Source: Epiperipatus broadwayi (Eukaryota; Onychophora; Udeonychophora; Euonychophora; Peripatidae). Taken from it: DNA of 64,000 nt. The DNA is taken from NCBI GenBank assembly GCA_028023455.1, contig JAQFVV010012495.1, positions 3,295,516 to 3,359,515 of the forward strand, written 5' to 3'. Below are positions 10,650 through 21,222 of this stretch, piece after piece. The notes beneath the pieces were generated by a model. That model worked only from the letters and a program-made list of their open reading frames with translations. It was not told the DNA's origin and searched no databases. Position 1 is the stretch's first letter, and every line of letters starts with the position of its first letter. The translations under genes and the position numbers were made by a program.

Positions 10650-12623
10650 TTAAGGTACAGGTTTCAAACTACGTGCATTGTAGGTGCCTCGGATTCCCTC
10701 AGGGGTTGAGAGCATAAATGCGTTCTCTCCCACCTGGCTTTCAATCATGAAAGGTCCATTATACAAGCTTAAGAATTTTCTGAATTCGTTTTTCTTTAAG
10801 TTGCTAACATGAGGAGTACGGACAAATACAAAATCTCCGACCTTAAAAGGGTGTGGTTTACCTTTATCCTGTTTAGAGCGCTTTTGGCCCATTTTTCTTA
10901 AATTCTGTCTGGCTTTTTCTATATCAAGATTACTATCTATTTCTTCTAGAATGATGGGTAAAGGAGTTTTAATTAGTAATGGCTCCTGTATTCCAAATTG
11001 AAGCCTAATAGGAGCAAATTTTGTGGATTCATTCATGGTAATGTTTATGTAATTTATAACTTCAGGTAACTTATTTACCCACAATCGGTGATTATCCTTC
11101 ACATAAACACGAAATAGCCTGCTCAATTCCCGCATCACCCTTTCACACGGATTGGATTGCGGATTCCTTATAGAACTCATTATATGTCGGATATTCTGTC
11201 TTCTAATCCATTTTCTCCATGTGCTGGAAATAAAAGCAGTAGCATGATCCGTAAGAATAGACATAGGCTTTCCCACCAAAGGAAATTGACTATTGCTAAG
11301 ACTTTTAATGACATTTTTTGCATCGGTCTTAGGTACAGGATATGCACATACATATTTGGTAAATAAATCATAAGTAACTAGGATGAATTTTTGTTTATTA
11401 AAGGGTGGAAGAGGTCCATAGAAGTCTAATGATAATATCTCATTAGGTCCCCCTGGAAGAATAGGTTGAAGTATCCCAGCATGTGATTTTCCAGAATGTT
11501 TTGACTTCTGACAAATCTCACAGTGTCTTAATTGACTTACAATTGATGTGTACATGTTTGACCAATAAAAATACTTTTTCAATATGTGCTCTAATTTTGG
11601 TGAGCCATAATGGCCATATTTGCAATGAACATAAGAGATTAGCCGATTAGTCATAGACCTAGGGATCACTACCTTCCATGAGCTATCCTTGCTAGGTATG
11701 GTCTGATACATCAACATGCCTTGATATAATTTGTATCTACTTTTAATTCGGTTAATGTTCCTATTCTGTCCTATGGGTACAGTAGGATCAGATAGCAATT
11801 TCATTATTCTTCCAAATTTCACATCTTGAGACTGTTCTACTGCAAGGTTCTTATAATCACCTTCAATAGTTTCATCTGTAACTAACTCAATATTTGTAAT
11901 TACAATATTGTGATGGTTGGGATGAAAAGACAATGTATCTACAGGGTTCCGGCTCAAAGCATCTGCTATGACATTTTTACCTCCCTCATAATACTGAATT
12001 TTGTATTGAAATTGTTGGAGATAAAGACTCCATCTTACCAACCTTTCGTTGTTTAAATAACTTTTATTAAGGAACTCTAAGCTCCTATGATCACTTAAAA
12101 CTACAACCTCCGATCCCAGTAAAAACTGACGGAGTTTCTGGAAGGCCCAGACCACGGCTAAGGCTTCCTTTTCGGTAACAGAGTAATTTAGTTCAGGCCC
12201 CTTTAGACGCCTGCTCAAAAAATACAAAATTTGAGGTTTCTGAAAATCATCCAATTGGTATAAAACTACTCCTAATCCAAAATTACTGCTGTCAGTCATC
12301 TCTTTTTGAGAAACGGACTGTTCATTTAATTTCTCAGTCTGTTCATTTAATTTCTCAGTCATCTCTTTTTGAGAAACGGACTGTTCATTTAATTTCTCAG
12401 TCTGTTCATTTAATTTCTCAGTCTGTTCATTTAATTTTTCAGTCATATCTTTTTGAGAAATTAGCATCTCTTTTTGGGAAAGAGATTGTTCGTTTAATTT
12501 TTTAGACTGTTCATTCATTCCAATCTCAATGCGTTGAAGCATTATCATAAACCGTTGTTGGAAATCAAAATCAGGAATTTCTTGAGTTGTCTCAGGATAA
12601 TTAAATTCTTCAGAATCACTCAT
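10650..12623 (-). CDS. Gag-like/RNase H/integrase fusion polyprotein (Element 1)
   Basis: Intact 657-codon frame. Residues 1-30 are acidic. Residues about 31-108 are a predicted coiled coil of repeated LNEQTEK and QSVSQKEMTEK blocks, resembling a gag N-terminus. At residue 110 it passes without a stop into the Ty3/gypsy RNase H (TDSS), with catalytic D111, E153, D178 and D221 all present. Integrase follows: zinc-binding H333, H338, C368 and C371; catalytic D400, D459 and E494 (34 residues between the last two by my count); then a GPF module at 623-625 after KVGDFVFVRT. The rest of gag, the protease and the reverse transcriptase are missing, as if by one in-frame deletion. Element 2 shows the parental RNase H and integrase order. 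The Met at 12623 starts the only long frame. The product could join DNA ends but could not copy RNA unaided. Confidence 0.88.
   Translation of the reverse strand: MSDSEEFNYPETTQEIPDFDFQQRFMIMLQRIEIGMNEQSKKLNEQSLSQKEMLISQKDMTEKLNEQTEKLNEQTEKLNEQSVSQKEMTEKLNEQTEKLNEQSVSQKEMTDSSNFGLGVVLYQLDDFQKPQILYFLSRRLKGPELNYSVTEKEALAVVWAFQKLRQFLLGSEVVVLSDHRSLEFLNKSYLNNERLVRWSLYLQQFQYKIQYYEGGKNVIADALSRNPVDTLSFHPNHHNIVITNIELVTDETIEGDYKNLAVEQSQDVKFGRIMKLLSDPTVPIGQNRNINRIKSRYKLYQGMLMYQTIPSKDSSWKVVIPRSMTNRLISYVHCKYGHYGSPKLEHILKKYFYWSNMYTSIVSQLRHCEICQKSKHSGKSHAGILQPILPGGPNEILSLDFYGPLPPFNKQKFILVTYDLFTKYVCAYPVPKTDAKNVIKSLSNSQFPLVGKPMSILTDHATAFISSTWRKWIRRQNIRHIMSSIRNPQSNPCERVMRELSRLFRVYVKDNHRLWVNKLPEVINYINITMNESTKFAPIRLQFGIQEPLLIKTPLPIILEEIDSNLDIEKARQNLRKMGQKRSKQDKGKPHPFKVGDFVFVRTPHVSNLKKNEFRKFLSLYNGPFMIESQVGENAFMLSTPEGIRGTYNARSLKPVP
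12301..12530 (-). repeat. Short tandem repeats coding the coiled coil
   Basis: Units of 21 and 63 bp encode LNEQTEK and SVSQKEMTEK blocks in the Element 1 ORF. The DNA units are nearly identical (for example TGTTCATTTAATTTCTCAG occurs several times on the plus strand), which points to recent slippage or unequal exchange. Confidence 0.8.
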
Positions 12624-13344
12624 TTTGAATATTTTATGACTACTATTTCAATATTTTATGAAACTAAGCTTTTACTTTTCTAAAATATGTGTTTTAGTAA
12701 TAATGATTAATTAAAATCTTGTTCAAGCCGACCAACCATTAAATCCTCACCACCAATAGCTATCCTAGATGGTATATATCACACTCACTAAAATAATCCG
12801 AACCCCCACTTCAAATATTTGCAATATTATAACAACTACTTTATAAACCCTTGATAATTTCAACTTTTCCCAATTCAATCATAAATATTGGTATATCTCA
12901 GAATACGATTGCTATGGTCATCAGAAATCTATATAAGTAACCTGGAGAAATATAGCAATAAAACATACAATATTTCATCACTATGATAGAGCATTTGTCA
13001 CATGATAATATTCTTATAATATGGGAAATTAAAATTGTAATCAACAATCATTAATTAATTTAGTTCACATTACCATCTTGCACTATGCAACAATCAATTA
13101 ATCAAATTGCATGTTTATAAAGTGCTAAAAACTATAATTGCACACCTATAATAACTATATAACTTCAACATCTCGGGCCGATAAAATTGTAACCCTACCA
13201 TATCGAGCCGACCACGTTGCGCGCCAAAAATTGTAACCGTAAATCTTGAGAGATGATGATGTTTGCGCCAAAATTGTAAGCAAACTTTCCGTTGGAACCG
13301 TAAATCTCGATGTCGATGGCCACCGCGTTTGCGGCGCCAAAAGC
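12624..13344 (-). other. Element 1 5' leader and primer-binding region
   Basis: Between the 5' LTR and the ORF. Adjacent to the LTR the minus strand reads GCTTTTGGCGCCGCAAAC. The TGGCGCC block begins five bases in and resembles a tRNA-complementary primer site. Related TTTTGGCGC blocks recur twice further into the leader (near 13265 and 13225), each close to TTACAATTT, so the leader carries a degenerate internal repeat. No ORF is supported. Confidence 0.5.
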
Positions 13345-16300
13345 TATAACCATACATCTGCTAGCCGACCATGTACAAGATAGTGTACTTTGTGGAATTG
13401 TATAAAATTATGAAACTAATATATCATCTATGTGATTTCTAATACAGATGCTAGTCTAGGTAAAGCTTTGCAATTAAAAAATGAATACTTGGGTTCTTTT
13501 ATAATTTAGTATATCATTGAGACTCTTATTGTTTTGACGAATATAAATTTAAAATTGTTAAGTAAAGATATTTGATCGTGAAATTATTTGATAAATCTGT
13601 TTATAAGCTTAATAATTAATTTGTACTTTAGACTAGAATCAACTACGCAAAGCCACAATGATGGAAAAGGTAAATGGGATTTTATTGTACCCTGCCAATC
13701 ATATACAACCAAAGACGAAAAGCATCTTAATGTTTTCTCAAAAAAATATTTATAAACTCTTTCTATCATGTAGACAATAATATGTACTTAAATGTATGCT
13801 CTTCACTGTATGCTATATCCAAAGTTTATTATTTCTGATGTTATGAATGACACATAGCAACGGCACAGTAAGTTTAACTATAAATCAATCTTTATTTACA
13901 AACTTTATGAACAATAAATAGTTTATTTCAATATTTAAATAAAACATAACCAAACAAATAAAATAAATAAATGATACTTCAATAGACTTTCTTCAGTACA
14001 TTTTGTAGGTATAGTTTTAACAAAACCTAATCATACCTTATTTCACTCTACTATAATGAACATTGAGACAATTATTAAATTCAGCATCAACCTCTGAAAA
14101 AAACTAAACATCATTTCCAGATTCAATATATCCCTTCCATAAACTTATAATCATATAATAAATAATATGATGTATGTATGATTTCACTATCATGTAATAA
14201 TTAATTAAAATGAAAATGTAAACTTACACTCCGGTAGATAATAATCAACTAACAGTTAATTATTATGAAGTACTTGAATAGAATGTCCCGTTACCATTTG
14301 TTAATCTAAACAATAAAATTATGCTTACAAAATGAAGAAGATGATTTAGCAGATTAACTAAACACTTTGCACAACTTATATCTGTGAAGCAAACATATTC
14401 CTGTGGATGTATTCATCTACACATAGGAATAAAATAATACTAAATGTTTTGCGTATTTAAACATTATCATAAAGTCACACGTATAATCACAAAATTCCGC
14501 GGATTAACCACCAGCGCAGGAATATGTGTAAAATACAACATGGCAATTAAATAATCTGCGGATTAACCACCAGCACAGATTAAAGCCCTTTAATATTCTA
14601 AAAAAACAAACATTATAATTTACTTCACAGTAAAGTGCAAAATCATCATCCTCAATTCTTCTGACTATTCAGAATATGCTGACATTTTAGCAAATGTGGG
14701 TTCTTGCTCAGTAAAATATTACAATAATCAGGACAGCTAATGTACTACTTATCTTGCTTAAAATAAACATGTGTAATATAATGTAAATAATATTGGAATG
14801 GGAATATAAATCTGGAAAGACTCACAATATCTCACAAAGATTAATACGTCTCATAAATTCATTATATCTTGTTTAAGCTTTTTCCGCTAGCGCTATTCTT
14901 TGAATAAATATGTTATTCAACCTTTATTAATTTGAATCTAACAAATATAAATTATGAACTTCATATGCGAGTTCATATAACGATAAAATTTAAATAAATG
15001 TATAATTCATTAATTATATAACATTTAACGGTGTGTGTGTGATAAAACTAAATGTAAAGCATTTATAGTTCAACACGTGAATTTTTAACAGATGTATATC
15101 ACTAATTGGATTGTATAGTATTTATAATTCCTGATGGGATCCGTTGAATCCATGTACAATGTGTAGAATAACTATTATATAAGGCAATAGCTATAGCTGT
15201 AGTTAAATTCCATCCATGCACTTATATCCATTTGACTAGTTATTAAGACAATATTAGATTAACGATTGCGTGGCTTTCCAAACATGAAACAATTCTAAAC
15301 AAAATACGTAGAATTTAAATGAAAATGTTTTTCATAAAGTTATTAATCACTACATCCTGATCAAAAGTGTTTCAAGTTTATCATATCCATGCAAGTATTT
15401 ATTTATCCATTGCGTTAATCCAGGAATAACTATTTACAGCAACTAATTTATTCATTTTTAAACAGACGATAATATTATAAAATAGTTCTGATTAATTTTG
15501 AAGAATGTTTTTGATCCAAATGTTAAATAAATTAACTAGCAAATATTATTGGCATTGTAATATTTAATTATCAATCAATATCATATTTTATTAGAATTTA
15601 AAACGGAAATATTAAATATTTTGATAGCTTTAGCATTTTATTTTAACTTAAACTTTTTTCTTTTAAAAAAAAACAAATTTTCATTTTCATCAAACTTTTA
15701 TAATTAAACCACTGATCTATTTTTTCCAAATTGTAGATTAATAAACATTTAAAACATACCAACTTCTTGCAGGTAATTCTTTCAAACTTAAACTGGGAAG
15801 CTCCGACATTTCAAAAATGTAATATTGGAAACGCTACCGGTGATTTGATTCTTGGCCGACCGACTTGAAAAGATTTATAAATCTAGTGATCCATATTAAT
15901 TAGATACCACTAAGTTATTCTATGTTTATAACAAATTTTGTGGTAATTTAGTTACTTATTAATGGTTTCAAAATCAGCTCAGCAAATTTCCAACATTTGC
16001 CTTTACCATTTTGTTCTTTCTCTCCTCTCCAAAGACAAAACTAACAGACGATATTCTCCTAGAAATTCGCGCTCTTTTCTTTTATTACATTGAGACGCCT
16101 ACGCAATTGCAGTATTTATTTAATAATTTATTTTAATTGACTAAATGGTTTTATAAATTTAATAGAAACAATAATTTAAGATTTATTTTAAATAAGTGAA
16201 AATAAAATATTATTTTTAATAACACTTTATCAAATTTTAATATATTGTAAAAATTTTTAAAAAGTTAAAAGTTTTGATGTAAGTTAGCATATGGAATAAA

Positions 16301-16443
16301 GCAAATTGAAATTGATTAAAATAATATCATAAAGTAATCTTTTCAAATACGAATCAAGCCAACCAAACCACCAACAGAAGAAAGAGAAATTTTTATATAA
16401 GTTACATCAATGAATATATTTTCTACTAAAATATATGGTTACA
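13345..16443 (-). repeat. Element 1 5' LTR
   Basis: Upstream LTR for the minus-strand element, 3099 bp, starting TGTAACC at 16443 on the minus strand directly beside the (AT)10 tract shared with Element 2. It must hold the promoter, but I could not single out a TATA box in this AT-rich sequence. Confidence 0.88.
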
Positions 16444-16463
16444 ATATATATATATATATATAT
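16444..16463. repeat. (AT)10 microsatellite between two LTR elements
   Basis: Exactly 20 bp of alternating AT separates the 5' end of Element 1 (minus) from the 5' end of Element 2 (plus). It looks like the surviving target tract. Confidence 0.9.
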
Positions 16464-17914
16464 TGTGACAGAATGGATTCGAACCCAGTCACAAATAAAG
16501 TATTTAATTGGTAGTCATATATATATGTAAAGATATATCTAATATTTAATTTTGTTATTACGTGGTGGTAGTTATATATACATAAACATGGGGGAAAGGG
16601 ACTCTGTCATTTTTTAAATGATATATATGTGTGTGTGATAAATGCGTGTATAAATAAATTAAGTAGTGGAAAGAGAGAAATGAGATTTTTTTTTTGTTTT
16701 ATGTTGAAAAACTAGAGTTTTCCCGCAGAACGGGATTTTATTGTTCTGTTATTTAAAACAAAAATGATGACACGAGTTATCACACTTCTACGGATCTGGT
16801 TATTCCACCTTGAAGATCGGAAGTGAGGTAAAAAGAAGCTTCTAGAAACAATGGAGGGGACTATAAAAGCGAGTCACCCACAATGCATGGGATCTTTTTC
16901 TGGCAGAGCTACAATAGTAAACAACTCAACAAGTGAATATTTAAAACTATATAATGGCGGTTTCAATAGACATGTTGGGGTAAGAAAAGCCGCATCAGAT
17001 TCAGGCCCCTGATCCCAACTTATTGCAGCTGTCTCCATAAAACCAAGATACCTCGAATAACACATAATTCCAGCATGGAATCAAATAAACCTCATCAGCC
17101 AACGGACATAGAAAAATCTAAGATCGCTACCTTGAATGGCCTAATTACCTGTGGAATGGAACTATAGAACAATAAATAAAATAAAAAAATTTGCTTCTGC
17201 TACTTCCCGGGAAAGCAGGTAAAGAACTCTTATTATTAATCTGTTAAAAATTTTCTTTATAAAAAAAGAAATTTTTGTGTTTTTATAATCAGTGAAAGGT
17301 GACTTGTGAAATAACTTTATGATAATTCTTTAAAGTGTCGCTCCATTATGGACGTATGAAAGCAATGAGGGTTAAAAGTCACATGATACAAACTTTCGTA
17401 GTATCGATTTTCGCTACTTAAGATATGTTGTGAGATCTATGAGAGAATGACGTATGATTGCGATAAAAAAAAGGAAAAATGACAGAGTGCTACTGACTCA
17501 GTTTGATTGTTTATAAAATCATTTTATTTGGTTTAGGATTGATTAGATATTTTTAGACTTAAAAATAGAAATAAAAGTGAACTCTTTACCCCATTCATAG
17601 CTACTCACGGCTATGATGTCACCCGACCTTGAGACTGAGCTAGCTGGTGGTCAGAACCTCTCTCACATTCTGTAAATAGTATTCTTGTTGGTGATATATC
17701 TACTTTGTGTATACTTATATCTGTATAAGTTTGGCGCTTGGTGTCCTTGGACAACCATAAATACGCATTGGGGATATATCACAGTTGCGAGAATGACCAC
17801 AAGTTTAAATAATATTTTTTTTAGGTTGAATTAATTAATTAAATATTAATACGCCTCATACATATTTGATAGTACATACGTGTCTCATGAGAGGTAAATA
17901 TGGGCTTTTTTATA
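16464..17914 (+). repeat. Element 2 5' LTR
   Basis: 1451 bp, matching 22552-24121 apart from substitutions and two insertions in the 3' copy. It contains a TATA box at 16862-16869 and AATAAA signals at 17171-17187. The LTR end is placed just before TGGCATCC. Confidence 0.88.
16862..16869 (+). promoter_or_regulatory. TATA box of Element 2 5' LTR
   Basis: TATAAAAG in a locally GC-richer setting (GAGGGGAC before it, CGAGTCACC after). The 3' LTR has TATAAATG at the same place (22959-22966). AATAAATAAA about 310 bp downstream could end the R region. Confidence 0.7.
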
Positions 17915-17915
17915 A

Positions 17916-17933
17916 TGGCATCCCAACTAAAGG
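17916..17933 (+). promoter_or_regulatory. Element 2 primer-binding site
   Basis: TGGCATCCCAACTAAAGG starts one or two bases after the 5' LTR, and a TGG start is complementary to a tRNA CCA end. I cannot name the primer tRNA. Confidence 0.6.
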
Positions 17934-17982
17934 GCTTCAAATAGAAGTAGAGGGGATGGGGAGAGTTATAAGATATTAGAAA

Positions 17983-18291
17983 TACGTTAGCAAAGCAATA
18001 TTTGTTTATAATATTGAGGGAAAAGCGTTTATAGGTTTTTAAATAGAGAAGTCAAACACAAATCAATTTAAATAGATTGAGGTGCATTTGTTTTGTATAT
18101 ATATCATTCAATTAGTTTAAATAAATTAAAATACGTGCTGTGTCTTCTTTTTAAATCCGTTATCAAAGCGATATTTAGTTGGATTATTACGGGAAAATGT
18201 TTGTATATATAAATAGATGGTTCAAACGCGAATCACTGTAAATAGATTAAAGTACATTTGTTTGGCATATATCGCTCAGATCATTTTAAAT
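17983..18291 (+). repeat. Element 2 leader tandem repeat, two diverged units
   Basis: The untranslated leader holds two related segments, starting CGTTAGCAAAGC at about 17983 and CGTTATCAAAGC at about 18159. They share AATAGATTGAGGTGCATTTG/AATAGATTAAAGTACATTTG and TTTAAATAAA. The period is about 176 bp. Confidence 0.7.
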
Positions 18292-18583
18292 AAAGGAAGT
18301 GAAGTGGGCCAAGAATAGGTAATCCGTGATTATTGTTGGTTGGTGGATAAGGTTTCGAGAGTAAAATGGTTAACAGGAGGGCAGTGCAGGATGCTGAGAT
18401 GGGGGAGGGGGTCCGAGACATCCAACCAGAGATAGAAAACCCAAAGAAATAAATTAAAAATAATATATAAGGATGGAGAGAGAAGGAAATGAGATAGTTA
18501 AAATATAGACATTCAAAGGGGAAAGGGGGGAAAAGCACGGGGAACATTTAAAAAGCTTAAAAAGATACTTTTACAGATATGAG

Positions 18584-18865
18584 ATGGGAGAAAGTGATAA
18601 AATAATAGTGGCCCACAGTCACTTGCAGGAGCATGCCTGGGATTGGTGGGGGTCACTAATGATGAAGCCAAAGACGTTTGGAGAGTATGAGAGGGTGATA
18701 AACAAAACATTCTGGAGTGAGGAACTTCAGGAACAGATCAAAGCCCATATCATTCAGAAAAGGTTTAAGGAGGAAGGGGAAGAGACACATGTCCAGTTCT
18801 TCAGACATCAGGTGGCACAACTGAGGGAATTAGAGGCATGTAATTTGTCTGAAAAAAACTTTTAA
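18584..18865 (+). pseudogene. Element 2 gag fragment
   Basis: A 93-codon frame from the central region of a retrotransposon gag capsid domain: HLQEHAWDWWGSL, the KTFGEYERVI block and the THVQFFRHQVAQLRELEA helix. It lines up with residues about 213-284 of the intact gag of Element 3 (ESARDWWNTL, QTFMEYEKAI, TYAQFFVRQVNRIKAL), so the two elements are related. The N-terminal coiled-coil half expected upstream is not readable, and a stop follows at 18865. No CCHC zinc knuckle is seen. Confidence 0.8.
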
Positions 18866-18882
18866 GGATTGTATGCGAAGTA

Positions 18883-19489
18883 ATGATAAGCATAAGGGAT
18901 ACATCAAGGAAAAGTGTAAAGGAGGTTGATAGAGTACTAGGACAATTAGAGATCAGTGAACAGTGGCGGAAGGAAATGAAAGAAGAAAACTGGGACCAGA
19001 AGGGGGAAGAAAGGTGCATGGGAAACCTGATATGTTCTGATAAAGAATGGATTCCTAAATATGCAAGTGTGGGCTGTCCAAAAATCGAAATAGAGATTGC
19101 TGGGAGGCAGGCTGAGGCATTGGTGGATTCTGGCAGCCAGATCTCTGTGATGTCTGAGGAAGTGTTTACACAACTTATCGACTGTCAGACAATTAGAGAT
19201 CAGCGAACAGTGGCGGAAGGAAATGAAAGAAGAAAACTGGGACCAGAAGGGGGAAGAAAGGTGCATGGGAAACCTGATATGTTCTGATAAAGAATGGATT
19301 CCTAAATATGCAAGTGTGGGCTGTCCAAAAATCGAAATAGAGATTGCTGGGAGGCAGGCTGAGGCATTGGTGGATTCTGGCAGCCAGATCTCTGTGATGT
19401 CTGAGGAAGTGTTTACACAACTTATCGACTGTCAGACTAGCATACGGACCCTACCCATTAAGCCCATCCAAATCAGAAATGGCAAATAA
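18883..19489 (+). pseudogene. Element 2 aspartic protease region, duplicated
   Basis: Two overlapping frames (18883-19287 and 19223-19489) each encode a retropepsin-like segment: CPKIEIEIAGRQAEALVDSGSQISVMSEEVF, written here as its key parts EALVDSGS (active-site DSG triad) and ISVMSEEVF. The second frame continues into TLPIKPIQIRNGK, as a normal protease would. The flap and the second conserved block (LIGTDFL-like) appear further on near 19590-19620, where the translated DNA reads DILIGTDFLKQYQC before a stop. The frameshift from the 247-bp duplication and later stops mean no working protease. Confidence 0.8.
18941..19434 (+). repeat. Perfect-looking 247-bp tandem duplication over the protease
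   Basis: The segment starting GACAATTAGAGATCAG occurs at 18941 and again at 19188. The two copies are almost identical through CTTATCGACTGTCA. Since 247 is not a multiple of three, the second copy is thrown out of frame. The duplication carries the protease active-site region twice. Confidence 0.92.
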
Positions 19490-19769
19490 TAAAATGGCTA
19501 GGGTTGAACCCAACAGGTATGGATGGATCTTCATATCAATGGAAAACCAACTCCTCACGTCTTTCTAATTATGAAAAATCTGATACATGACATATTGATA
19601 GGAACAGATTTCTTGAAACAGTATCAATGTGAAATAGATTTTTAAACCAGTCGGTTCACATGTGAAGGGGAAGCCACCAAGTTTACCACAGCACAGTTAT
19701 GTCAATCAATATGAGTAATCCAGACAGAAGGGAAAGAGCGATATTGAAGAGAAAATCCAGGAGATAATC

Positions 19770-20627
19770 ATGGCTAACAAAGAGGAGAATGAGGCTTTCA
19801 GGCAGACATATCAATATCATCAAGTATTTTCAGAAGTACCAGGCATGATACCGGGTTTTGAACAACACATCAAACTGAGGCAGGACCAGTCTTTGCAATC
19901 ATGCTCATATCCTGTGCCATACCAATATAGGGAGGAGGTCACAAAACAAGTAAACCAGATGATAGAATGGGAATAATATCTAAATGTTCATCACCATATT
20001 GTAACCCTCTAGTGGTGGTTAAGAAGTAGAGTGGGGCTATTAGATTATGTCTGGATGTGAGACAATTGAACTGGGCAACAATTCCAGACCGTAACATTCC
20101 ACCTCCGATACACAAGTTATTGGGAGGATTCTAGGGTAAGTGGGTATTCTCAATGTTCGACCTGATGGCCAGTTACTGGCAGATCCAGCTCCACCCAGAG
20201 GACCGGCAATATACAGCTTTTTGGTATGGAAGATACTTATACCAATTTAACAGAATGCCATTTGGGCTCATAAATAGTGGGGCAGGTTTATTAAGGTGTC
20301 TGGACCAAATGTTGGCAGATGAGATCAATAAACACATAACGATGTATGTCGATGATGTATTGATAGCCTTATCTAGTATTGAGGAGCATCAAAAAGATGT
20401 TGAGATGTTTCTTCGGGAATGTCAGAATAAGGGTATCAAAATCAATTTTAAAAAAGTACTATGATGAAAGATGAAGTTACATTCTTGGGTCACATGGTGG
20501 GAGCTCAGGGGATGAAACCCCACCTGGACAAGGTATCGGCCATCAAGGAGTTTCCTAAACCTAAATCTCGAAAGCAGGTATGGTCATTCTTGGGTCTTTG
20601 TAACTTTTATAATCGATTCCATGAGTG
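19770..20627 (+). pseudogene. Element 2 reverse transcriptase, broken
   Basis: Readable blocks are the N-terminal FEQHIKLRQDQ and YPVPYQYREEVTKQV region (19770-19976), ending at TAA. Next come CNPLVVVKK and AIRLCLDVRQLNW, interrupted by in-frame TAGs near 20027 and 20131. The palm follows (20153-20464): DLMASYWQIQLH, MPFGLINS and the catalytic MYVDDVL. The connection (VTFLGHMVGAQG, FLGLCNFYNRF) lies beyond two stops near 20461-20464. Motif order and spacing are standard for Ty3/gypsy. At least four stops make it a pseudogene. Confidence 0.85.
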
Positions 20628-20628
20628 A

Positions 20629-21222
20629 TTGGCTGAACAGACAGAACCTTTGGTTAGATTATTGAGAAAAGGTGCACCCTGGAAATGGGATCAAGAACAG
20701 GAGAGGGCTCTCGAAGATATAAAGGAGGGATTTACTAGACAAGTTATGCTTTCTTTTTCGGATTTTACCAAACTGTTTGTGGTACAAACAGATAGCAGTG
20801 GGTATGGTTTGGGGGCTACACTGTCACAAATACAGGAAGGAAATCAAATGGGAGTGCTGTATTTTATCAGCAGATTACTCAAGGGGCCCGAATTAAATTA
20901 CTCCACTACAGAAAAGGAAGCGCTGGCGATTATCTGGGCATTTCAGAAGTTTTGTCCATTTTTGTTGGGGTCAGAAGTCATCGTAATGACTGATCATAAG
21001 AGCCTCGAGTTTATAAATCGTAGCTACCTCACCAACAGCCATAGATACCTCACAAACAGCCAGTTGATCCATTGGAGCTTGTTGTTGCAGGAGTATAATT
21101 ATACCGCTCAATATTGTAAGGGTCCAGAGAATATTGTGGCAGATATTTTGAGCGGAATCCATCTGGTCACCGTCCTGATTATCCGGGTGTGGAGAACCTG
21201 TATATTTCCAGTATGGATATAG
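20629..21222 (+). pseudogene. Element 2 RNase H domain
   Basis: A 197-codon frame carries WDQEQERALEDIK (tether), VVQTDSSGYGLGATL, STTEKEALAIIWAF, VMTDHKSLEF and NIVADILSG. The four acidic catalytic positions are kept. A seven-codon duplication (YLTNSHRYLTNS) lies after the DHKSLEF block, and the usual ADALSR end is altered. It matches residues 110-225 of the Element 1 ORF, where RPFLLG-like and RSLEF-like blocks are shared. Confidence 0.85.

Larger units (their letters stand above)
7394..16443 (-). mobile_element. Element 1: non-autonomous Ty3/gypsy LTR retrotransposon with giant LTRs
   Basis: Two direct repeats of about 3.1 kb (7394-10487 and 13345-16443) bound a 2.86-kb internal region. 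Read on the minus strand each LTR starts TGTAACC and ends GGTTATA, imperfect inverted ends. Both outer flanks are (TA)n, so the target duplication cannot be resolved. The internal region holds one ORF (10650-12623) with RNase H and integrase but no protease or reverse transcriptase. Total length is about 9.05 kb, two thirds of it LTR. Confidence 0.88.

Noticed and set aside
16874-17065. 63-codon frame repeated at 22958-23161
   Set aside because: It is within the Element 2 LTRs, antisense to the transcript; no motif.
17080-17120. CTGATGA on the minus strand, possible hammerhead
   Set aside because: No GAAA after a stem II hairpin; the core is incomplete.
18946-19420. Overlapping minus-strand frames of 75-106 codons
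   Set aside because: Antisense to the duplicated protease segment; they repeat because the DNA does.
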